Assembly: GCA_964569095.1 (NCBI GenBank)
Contig: CAZMTB010000005.1
Span: 1 to 7,035, forward strand
DNA: 7,035 nucleotides
Direction of reading: 5' to 3'
Origin: JALWSI01 sp964569095 [NCBI: uncultured Aquificales bacterium]
GTDB taxonomy: Bacteria > Thermosulfidibacterota > Thermosulfidibacteria > Thermosulfidibacterales
The translations under genes were made by a program, and so were the position numbers. Under the pieces are notes generated by a model, which had not been told where the DNA came from, made no database searches, and worked only from the letters and a program-made list of their open reading frames with translations. This document shows, in pieces, positions 1 to 5,079 of this stretch (position 1 is the stretch's first letter; every line of letters begins with the position of its first letter).

Positions 1-1068
1 GTCTCCCGTGATGAAGCCGCTGCCGTTGCAGTCAAGGGCTATGCCGTAACCCTCATCCAAGCTACTTCCCCCCACGTAGGTGGTGTAGAGGATGTTACCG
101 TTGGAATCCAGCTTCGCCACGAAGGCATCCCACCCACCACCGTTGTGGTCGTTGATCTTGTTGGGCAGGTCATTGGAGTACGTACCTCCTGCAACGAAAA
201 TGCTGCCGTTGCAGTCAACGGCTATATCGTAACCCCTATCCGTGTTACTTCCCCCCACGTAGGTGCTCCACACCGCGCTGGGGTCAATCACCACGGGGGC
301 ATCCTTCTGGTAGTTGCCAAGGGCAAAGCCGTAATGGTTGCCCGCCACCACGAACCGGCTCTCCACACCCTCGAGCCTGCCGTTCACCGCCTGGTAGCTG
401 ACCGGGGCACTGAAGGCCAGAGCGTTGCCTCTTGTCTTCAGAACCAGGCGGCCTTCTGAGTCAACCTCCAGCCTTGCACCTTCAACCTTCATCTGGATCA
501 CCGACGGGTACGCCCCGGGATAGACCACGAAGTCGGTGGTGAGCCTTCCCTCGTCTCCCGATACCACCATGTCTATTCCCGGGTAGAGGTTGTGAAGCAC
601 CACCTCTCCAAAGGTGGGAAGGCCCCTCTGCCACTTGGAGGGGTCGTTGCCGATGAAGTAGTTCACCCTTGTTGGGGCAATCAGCCTTCCGTAAACCCTC
701 TCTGCATTGCCTTTCTGTGCGGTGATGGAGATCACCTGGTTGCCCATGCCCATCACGAGGCCGTTGGGGGTGACGGAGACGGCCATTCCCTTCCCCCGGG
801 CGTAGTACCTCACCCCTTGGTCAACCTGTCCCCTGTTGGGGACGAAGAGAAGGGGCATTGAGGCCATGAGGCCCTTCACCCTTGCCCTCACCTCCGGCGA
901 GGCGGCCTTGGTGGCCCTTGGAAAGATCAGCCGCGAGTCTGCCGCCTTGCCCTGCGAGACCAGGGCAGAGACCCCACCAAAAGCAGCAGCCCAGGTAGAA
1001 GAGGCCACAAAAAGAAATACCACCACTATTATTCCCATTATTCTCCGACCTTTTGCTCGCACAAACAC
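1..1068 (-). CDS. Exported SBBP beta-propeller repeat protein, C-terminus cut by window edge
   Basis: No stop codon is met, so 356 codons are visible and the gene continues past base 1. I chose the GTG at 1068 because a good AAAGGAG site lies 10 bases upstream and because it gives a normal signal peptide: basic residues (R4, K6, R8, R9), then a hydrophobic stretch at about 11-22, ending near SSTWA. The alternative ATG at 1038 has GGAG only 4 bases away and lacks the basic n-region. Residues about 72-262 resemble the N-terminal domain that precedes SBBP repeats (I believe annotated DUF7948): 'PNRGQ', 'VRYYARG', 'VNYFIGNDPSKWQRGLPTF' and 'LYPGIDMV'. From about 265 come SBBP units with 'TYVGGS', 'GYDIAVD', 'FVAG' and 'DAFVAKL'. 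Such proteins are thought to be secreted or surface-bound; no enzymatic function is established. It lies 91 bases downstream of the beta-helix gene on the same strand, so co-transcription is likely. Family call is firm; role is unknown. Confidence 0.85.
   Translation of the reverse strand, partial: MFVRAKGRRIMGIIVVVFLFVASSTWAAAFGGVSALVSQGKAADSRLIFPRATKAASPEVRARVKGLMASMPLLFVPNRGQVDQGVRYYARGKGMAVSVTPNGLVMGMGNQVISITAQKGNAERVYGRLIAPTRVNYFIGNDPSKWQRGLPTFGEVVLHNLYPGIDMVVSGDEGRLTTDFVVYPGAYPSVIQMKVEGARLEVDSEGRLVLKTRGNALAFSAPVSYQAVNGRLEGVESRFVVAGNHYGFALGNYQKDAPVVIDPSAVWSTYVGGSNTDRGYDIAVDCNGSIFVAGGTYSNDLPNKINDHNGGGWDAFVAKLDSNGNILYTTYVGGSSLDEGYGIALDCNGSGFITGD
19..264 (-). repeat. Two tandem SBBP repeat cores, 183-base period
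   Basis: The segments 202-264 and 19-81 encode matching cores (T-Y-V-G-G-S ... G-Y-x-I-A-x-D-C-N-G-S) exactly 183 bases, or 61 residues, apart. By hand alignment 55 of 63 bases are identical, and the 19-base stretches at 63-81 and 246-264 are identical. Each unit should form one blade-like element of a beta-propeller. Both carry a Cys at the 'D-C-N-G' position, where SBBP repeats commonly have a small or polar residue. More copies probably lie beyond base 1. Confidence 0.75.
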
Positions 1069-1078
1069 GATTGGAAAG

Positions 1079-1085
1079 CTCCTTT
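1079..1085 (-). promoter_or_regulatory. Ribosome binding site for the SBBP gene (decides GTG start)
   Basis: The minus strand reads AAAGGAG here, 10 bases before the GTG at 1068. This supports GTG initiation over the ATG at 1038. The rest of the 91-base gap between the two leftward genes shows no clear promoter or Rho-independent terminator. Confidence 0.5.
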
Positions 1086-1159
1086 CTCGTGGGTGTAATG
1101 GTCACCCCTACAAATCAATAAACAACGAAGAAGCAGCTCTTTCGGGCCGCCTTCACGCC

Positions 1160-3703
1160 TCACGGAGCGGGATTGAAGGTGAAGCTCTGCCTCTCGCTGG
1201 TGCCAATGATGCTGTCTAGGTCCTCCGGATCGCTCAGGGCACTCACCTGCCAGCTCACCTCGTAGGGTACCAGGCTGTTCCACCCCGCCTCATTGAGCGC
1301 AAAGTAGATGCCCGCAAGATCACCCGCCTCCATCAGGCCATTGTAGGCAAAGAGCACCGCGTTGCCCTCGAAGGAGTGGCCCTCGCCGTCGCCCAGCTTC
1401 AGCCACAGCAGGTAGCTATTGGCGTTCTCCACCCGGTTCCAGGCAAAGACCACCAGATAATCTGCGGCGGCAAAGTCGTCGTAGTTTATGCCGGCCTGGT
1501 CCTTGGGCCACACCAAGGAGACCACGGGGTTCCCGGTGCCACCGCTCGCGGAGCAGGGCGGTATCACCACCGCAACAGTCTTGCTGGGCCGAGAGTTGCC
1601 GTAGCCCGAGTGGGTCTCAATGTAGAACCTGTAGGTTCTGCCGCAGGGGAGATTGTGGAAGGTGTAGCCGGTGGCGCTGCCGTCTTTCACCCACTTCCAG
1701 AGCTGGCCCGTTCCCGCCTCGTAGACTAGGTAGCCCGTTGCTCCCCTAACCGCCTGCCACTTGAGGGTCACGCTTGCGATGCAGCCCGCCTCGCAACCTC
1801 TCTCGGAGGAGCCTATGAAAGAAACGGGAGCCGTTGGCGTGTTGTATCCACCATTGTCTCCACCGTTAGTATTGGTGGCTTCACAGCAGGCCAACTCACC
1901 GTAGTCGATGCTGCTGCATACCTTACCCTCATTAGGCCTCGTCTCGTAGGCACCGATGTCCACGGTACAGGTTCGGTAGTAAAGGATTCTGTTGTTACCA
2001 CCCAGATCCTCTGCTGGCACCGGCCTGTTGGGAGGATCCATCAAGGTGAGGGCGTGGTTGCTACCCGCATCTATGCACGGAGATCCACCCTCAAGGGTGA
2101 AGTCCTCGTTGGCGGCATCGGTAAAGAGGGGATTCGCCGCTATGTTGCAGTTCTTTGCAGGTCCTGTTCCCTCGAACATCACGCTTGGCCCGTTGGGGGC
2201 ATCGTTGGCAGAGAAGTCGTTTCTGCACAGGTTCACGGTGGCTCCCACTTGGTTGTAACAGTAAAGGTCGTCTCCGTGGTTGTTGCCGTCAGTGTTGTTG
2301 TAGATGATGTTGTTGTAAACGTTGGCAACTGCACTTGCTGCATGCATGGCAAGGTAAACCCCTCCCCCAGACGTCCCTGTAGTGTTACCAGCATGGTTCT
2401 GGGTGATGGTGTTGTTGATAAGGTAGAGGTTATCAGTTGCCCCTAGAATCAAGAACCCTCCTCCACCATTTCCCGCAGTGTTGTTGTACAACAGGTTGTT
2501 GTACAGGAACGCATCCTGGAGAGCATTAACAGCCAGAAGGTATAGGCCTCCAGCACTGAAGGCTGCGTTATTGCTGTAAATGGTGTTGTTGGCCACTGTG
2601 GCAGAGGAGAAAGCAAGGGCAGAGAGCACGCATCCCCCCGCATTTCCCGAGCCCACGTTGCTGGAGGAAGCAGAGTTTTCGTAGAGTTCGTTATTGGTGA
2701 AAGTGAGGGAGTTTATGTTGTTCGTGGCACCAATAGCCATTCCCCCACCCTGTCCGTCTGTCACCCTGTTGTGGTGAACGGTGTTGTTGAAGACAATAGT
2801 AGAGCGGATATTCCCAGCCGAAACAGACACACCACCTCCCAACATTTTGGCGGTGTTGTTGTAAACGGTGTTATTCGCAATATCGGCAGATTGAATGTCC
2901 CCAATGGCAAAAACAGACACACCACCTCCTCCCGAAAAGGGATAGTTTACATCTGCAGAGTTGTTGTAAACGGTGTTGTAGGAAAGGGTGAGGGATTGAA
3001 GGTCTCTCGTGGCGTAAATACACGCCCCTCCTCCCACCTGCCCGGCGGTGTTGTTGTGAATGGTGTTGTTGGACATCGTGACGTTGTAGACGGTACAATT
3101 GCCCCAAATCTCCAAGCCACCACCGTGCTCGCTGGCGGTGTTGCCTTCGAAAGCGCAGTTGTGAATGTAAACCGTGGTTTTGGGACCAACGTGCACCTCT
3201 AACCCACCCCCGCGGGGATGGGCAGCTCCACTCAAGCCGTTCTGGAAGGTGATGTCTTTTACTTCGATGGTAACCGTCCCATTGCAGCATTCCGAAGAGT
3301 TGTCGGTATCTATCCTCACAACCTTCCTGGCACCGTTGCCGTCGAGAATCGCCACTCCCGTACCCGTCCATCCCTCTATCGTTATATTGCCCCCTGTACA
3401 GGCAGTGGAGTAGATGAGCGTATTGGCAAGCCCCTGGGTGGCGTTGTAGGTTCCCCCTTGAACGTGAACGGTGTCGTCCTCCGCGCTGTTCTGGGCGCAG
3501 ATTAGCGCAGATTGAAAACTGCAAGGCGTTGCCTGGGTACAGCAAGCTGTGCAGTTCGTAGCATAGGCTGCATTGGTAGCGACGTAGTAATCCTGTGCCG
3601 TTGCTCTCCTGGGAAGAAGAGGAAGTGTCAGAAACAGAAAAAGCCCCCCTATCAAGGTCACTACCAATCGTTGATTTCCCCTCCTACTCACCGTTTTCTC
3701 CAT
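1160..3703 (-). CDS. Exported right-handed beta-helix protein with choice-of-anchor Q-type and fibronectin III-like domains
   Basis: 847 residues from ATG 3703, which has AGGAGG 8 bases upstream; a TTG one codon earlier leaves only 5 bases. A Sec signal peptide spans 1-36 (basic RR-G-N-Q-R, then VVTLIGGLFLFLTLPLL, cleavage near ATA). Residues about 38-145 are Cys-rich and lead into the helix cap. Residues about 180-494 hold ten rungs built on x-N-N-T-[IV]-[YH]-N-N followed by a GGG turn, as in parallel beta-helices; the pattern also recalls the FxxN/GGA[ILV] motifs of chlamydial Pmp proteins. Residues about 519-587 match the choice-of-anchor Q signature: 'NPLFTD', 'GSPCIDAG', 'DLGGNNR', 'VDIGAYE'. 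A fibronectin III-like domain follows at about 624-716 ('VTLKWQAVRGATGYLVYEA', 'CGRTYRFYIET'), then an unassigned domain at about 724-847. There are 24 Cys in all. I see no LPXTG, PEP-CTERM or C-terminal membrane segment, so how it stays on the surface, if it does, is unclear. It may bind polysaccharide or act as an adhesin; no catalytic site is evident. It is probably first in an operon with the SBBP gene. Confidence 0.9.
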   Translation of the reverse strand: MEKTVSRRGNQRLVVTLIGGLFLFLTLPLLPRRATAQDYYVATNAAYATNCTACCTQATPCSFQSALICAQNSAEDDTVHVQGGTYNATQGLANTLIYSTACTGGNITIEGWTGTGVAILDGNGARKVVRIDTDNSSECCNGTVTIEVKDITFQNGLSGAAHPRGGGLEVHVGPKTTVYIHNCAFEGNTASEHGGGLEIWGNCTVYNVTMSNNTIHNNTAGQVGGGACIYATRDLQSLTLSYNTVYNNSADVNYPFSGGGGVSVFAIGDIQSADIANNTVYNNTAKMLGGGVSVSAGNIRSTIVFNNTVHHNRVTDGQGGGMAIGATNNINSLTFTNNELYENSASSSNVGSGNAGGCVLSALAFSSATVANNTIYSNNAAFSAGGLYLLAVNALQDAFLYNNLLYNNTAGNGGGGFLILGATDNLYLINNTITQNHAGNTTGTSGGGVYLAMHAASAVANVYNNIIYNNTDGNNHGDDLYCYNQVGATVNLCRNDFSANDAPNGPSVMFEGTGPAKNCNIAANPLFTDAANEDFTLEGGSPCIDAGSNHALTLMDPPNRPVPAEDLGGNNRILYYRTCTVDIGAYETRPNEGKVCSSIDYGELACCEATNTNGGDNGGYNTPTAPVSFIGSSERGCEAGCIASVTLKWQAVRGATGYLVYEAGTGQLWKWVKDGSATGYTFHNLPCGRTYRFYIETHSGYGNSRPSKTVAVVIPPCSASGGTGNPVVSLVWPKDQAGINYDDFAAADYLVVFAWNRVENANSYLLWLKLGDGEGHSFEGNAVLFAYNGLMEAGDLAGIYFALNEAGWNSLVPYEVSWQVSALSDPEDLDSIIGTSERQSFTFNPAP
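2222..3166 (-). repeat. Ten beta-helix rung repeats inside the exported protein
   Basis: This segment encodes roughly residues 180-494 as ten units of about 29-36 residues, each with an N-N-T/N-N-x core and most with a Gly-rich turn. Traces of duplication remain in the DNA: an identical 18-mer (plus strand gttgttgtaaacggtgtt) at 2855-2872 and 2960-2977, and an identical 19-mer (aaacagacacaccacctcc) at 2821-2839 and 2911-2929. The spacings, 105 and 90 bases, correspond to one rung each (35 and 30 residues). The Asn runs would stack as an asparagine ladder in the helix core. Confidence 0.8.
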
Positions 3704-3711
3704 CAATACGC

Positions 3712-3717
3712 CCTCCT
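3712..3717 (-). promoter_or_regulatory. Ribosome binding site of the beta-helix gene
   Basis: A full AGGAGG on the minus strand sits 8 bases before the ATG at 3703. It is the strongest Shine-Dalgarno sequence in the window and fixes the start at ATG rather than the adjacent TTG at 3706. Confidence 0.7.
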
Positions 3718-3761
3718 ATAGTTGGCAAAATTACTTCTCCTTACAGAATAACCTCCAAAAA

Positions 3762-3849
3762 GGCAAGGGGAGATTTGAACTTTCTACCAACCTTCTGCGC
3801 CTGATTTTATCATGTTATCCTTATTTGAAAGCACTCACCTCGCCTTGCC
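3762..3849. repeat. Seven-base inverted repeat flanking the AT-rich promoter core
   Basis: GGCAAGG at 3762-3768 and CCTTGCC at 3843-3849 form a perfect inverted repeat with centres 81 bases apart. The pair brackets the candidate leftward promoter, a layout compatible with two operator half-sites for a looping regulator. A pair of seven-base words at this distance can also occur by chance. Confidence 0.25.
3804..3812 (-). promoter_or_regulatory. Candidate extended -10 promoter for the leftward genes
   Basis: The minus strand reads TGATAAAAT: a TAAAAT hexamer (5 of 6 matches to TATAAT) with the TGn extension. The -35 is poor (CTTTCA at 16 bases or GCTTTC at 17), as expected for an extended -10 promoter. 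Transcription would start near 3797 and leave a leader of about 94 bases. The alternative TTGGAG-17-AGTAAT nearer the gene is weaker. This is a pattern match only. Confidence 0.35.
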
Positions 3850-3871
3850 CAGCAGTAGGGGAAGACCACCG

Positions 3872-3901
3872 TTGACATGAACACAGGTTCAGGGGTAGAG
3901 G
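3872..3901 (+). promoter_or_regulatory. Candidate sigma-70 promoter for the efflux operon
   Basis: A perfect TTGACA lies at 3872-3877, followed 18 bases later by TAGAGG at 3896-3901, only 3 of 6 matches to TATAAT. If it is used, transcription starts near 3908, downstream of the ATG at 3877 and upstream of the ATG at 3952, which would rule out the longer adaptor start. A competing extended -10-like TGTTATCCT lies at 3813-3821. Confidence 0.3.
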
Positions 3902-3937
3902 TGCCCTTTGAGAAGGTGAAGAATAGCCTATTGGGAG

Positions 3938-3945
3938 AAAGGTGG
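3938..3945 (+). promoter_or_regulatory. Ribosome binding site deciding the adaptor start
   Basis: AAAGGTGG differs by one base from AAAGGAGG and lies 6 bases before the ATG at 3952. The upstream in-frame ATG at 3877 has only a GGGGA about 12 bases away, so 3952 is preferred. Confidence 0.55.
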
Positions 3946-3951
3946 CCGGGA

Positions 3952-5067
3952 ATGGGCAGGTGCGGCAGGTGGCTATGGACGGTTGCGTTGCTAACCATCA
4001 CCCTGCCTGCGTGGGCAGGCCCACCCCAGGTGTCCCCTGCCAAGGTTGTCCTGGGAAAGGTGGAGAAGAGGGAGGTGGCACCAACCGTATCCTACCCGGG
4101 CACCCTCCACTTCAGGCACCTCTCCAGGGTAGCGGCAGAGGTTCCCGGAAGGGTGGTTGAGGTCTTCGTGGAAGAGGGAGACCGCGTCAAGAAGGGAGCA
4201 CCACTGGTGAAACTGGACACCCAGCTTCTCAGGGAGGAGCTGAGACGACTCGGGGGAGAGGTTGACGAGGCCAAGGCCCTGCTTGAGAAGGCCAAAGCCG
4301 ACCTGAAGCGGGCAAAGGCGGCCTACGAGAAGGAGGCAATCTCTCCCCAGCTGTTCGACAGCAAGAGGTTCTCTGCCAGGTCCCTGGAAGGGAAGGTGAG
4401 GTCTCTCGAGGCGGCGAGGCGAAGCGTGACGATACGGCTGAGAAAATCAACCGTAAGGGCACCCTTTGCAGGGGTGGTACTAAAACGCTTCGTTGAAGTG
4501 GGAGACTGGGTCTCCCAGGGCAGCCCAGTGGCAAGGCTGGCGGAGTTCAGGCAGATGGAGGCCGTGGTGCCCGTGCCTGCAAGCTCCATCTCCCGGGCCC
4601 TCAGACCGGGGACCGGCGTTACCCTGAAGGTTCCCGCCCTGGAGAAGACGGTTCGTGGCCGCGTCTACTCGGTGGTGCCCCAGGGGGATCCCTCTTCTCG
4701 CACCTACCCGGTGAAGGTGCTGGTGGATAACCCCCATGCCAGCCTGATGGACGGCATGGAGGTGATCGCCCTGCTTCCCACAGGCGAACCCAGGGAGGTG
4801 CTGATGGTGCCCAGGGACGCGGTGGTGCAGATGGGACAGCAAGAACTGGTCTTCACGGTAAAAGAGGGAAAGGCAGCGGTGGTACCCGTGAAGGTAACCG
4901 GCTACCAGGAGACCATGGCAGAGGTGGTGTCGGAATACCTGAAAGACGGCATGCCCGTGGTGGTGAAGGGAAACGAGAGGCTAAGGCCAGGACAACCGGT
5001 GGTGATCGTCTCTGCCAATCCACACCCAGCGGGTGAGAGAAGACCACCGGTCCAAGGGCAACGCTAA
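3952..5067 (+). CDS. RND efflux periplasmic adaptor subunit (HlyD/AcrA family)
   Basis: 371 residues from ATG 3952; an in-frame ATG at 3877 would add 25 residues. The shorter form starts exactly at a good signal peptide (basic R3/R6, hydrophobic WTVALLTITLPAWA, cleavage near residue 22) and has the better ribosome site. No lipobox Cys follows the cleavage site, so the mature protein is probably a soluble periplasmic adaptor, unlike lipid-anchored AcrA. Domains in order: first half of the lipoyl/barrel-sandwich at about 58-90 ('VAAEVPGRVVEVFVEEGDRV'), an alpha-helical hairpin at about 90-165 rich in Lys, Glu, Ala and Leu, the second lipoyl half at about 166-197 ('VRAPFAGVVLKRFVEVGDWV'), a beta-barrel at about 200-275, and a membrane-proximal domain at about 280-355 ('VPRDAVVQ'). 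It would bridge the pump encoded 12 bases downstream to an outer-membrane channel. The hairpin is modest, as in many adaptors of this size. Substrate cannot be told from the sequence. Confidence 0.93.
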   Translation: MGRCGRWLWTVALLTITLPAWAGPPQVSPAKVVLGKVEKREVAPTVSYPGTLHFRHLSRVAAEVPGRVVEVFVEEGDRVKKGAPLVKLDTQLLREELRRLGGEVDEAKALLEKAKADLKRAKAAYEKEAISPQLFDSKRFSARSLEGKVRSLEAARRSVTIRLRKSTVRAPFAGVVLKRFVEVGDWVSQGSPVARLAEFRQMEAVVPVPASSISRALRPGTGVTLKVPALEKTVRGRVYSVVPQGDPSSRTYPVKVLVDNPHASLMDGMEVIALLPTGEPREVLMVPRDAVVQMGQQELVFTVKEGKAAVVPVKVTGYQETMAEVVSEYLKDGMPVVVKGNERLRPGQPVVIVSANPHPAGERRPPVQGQR

Positions 5068-5079
5068 GCACGCAAGGCC

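Larger units (their letters stand above)
3704..3951. other. Divergent intergenic control region
   Basis: This 248-base stretch lies between the start codons of the leftward beta-helix gene and the rightward adaptor gene. Its core (about 3770-3835) is clearly more AT-rich than the flanking genes. It holds candidate promoters for both directions and a spaced inverted repeat, listed separately. I see no small gene with a good ribosome site and no tRNA or known riboswitch in it. Confidence 0.7.

Noticed and set aside
1091-1107. GGGTG/CACCC hairpin between the two leftward genes as a terminator
   Set aside because: The stem is only 5 base pairs with a 7-base loop and no following U-run.
2482-2493. 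Perfect 12-base palindrome TGTTGTACAACA as a possible operator
   Set aside because: It is inside the rung repeats and arises from Asn and Tyr codons; no promoter is nearby.
2222-3166. CRISPR-like array
   Set aside because: The repeated words are in frame within a coding sequence and encode beta-helix rungs; the intervening sequences are related to each other, not unique spacers.
2222-3166. Dense N-x-T/S sequons as glycosylation sites
   Set aside because: The NNT runs are explained by the asparagine-ladder repeat, and I saw no clear bacterial D/E-x-N-x-S/T pattern repeated across the rungs.
145-3202. Several plus-strand open frames opposite the SBBP and beta-helix genes
   Set aside because: Their products are the low-complexity complements of the repeat genes, for example Val-rich strings opposite Asn codons, and none has a supported start or a recognisable domain.
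2871-3545. A 224-residue minus-strand reading frame overlapping the beta-helix gene
   Set aside because: It lies in another frame of the same strand inside a gene with signal peptide, repeats and recognisable domains. Its Arg/Gln/His-rich product looks like a frame-shifted reading of the NNT repeat codons.
3595-3703. Tat signal (SRR near residue 6) in the beta-helix protein
   Set aside because: The residues after RR are G-N-Q-R-L, without the expected F-L-K pattern; an ordinary Sec signal fits better.
4002-4019. CCTGCC/GGCAGG hairpin early in the adaptor gene
   Set aside because: It is a 6-base-pair stem within the signal peptide coding region of GC-rich DNA, with no U-run; probably chance.
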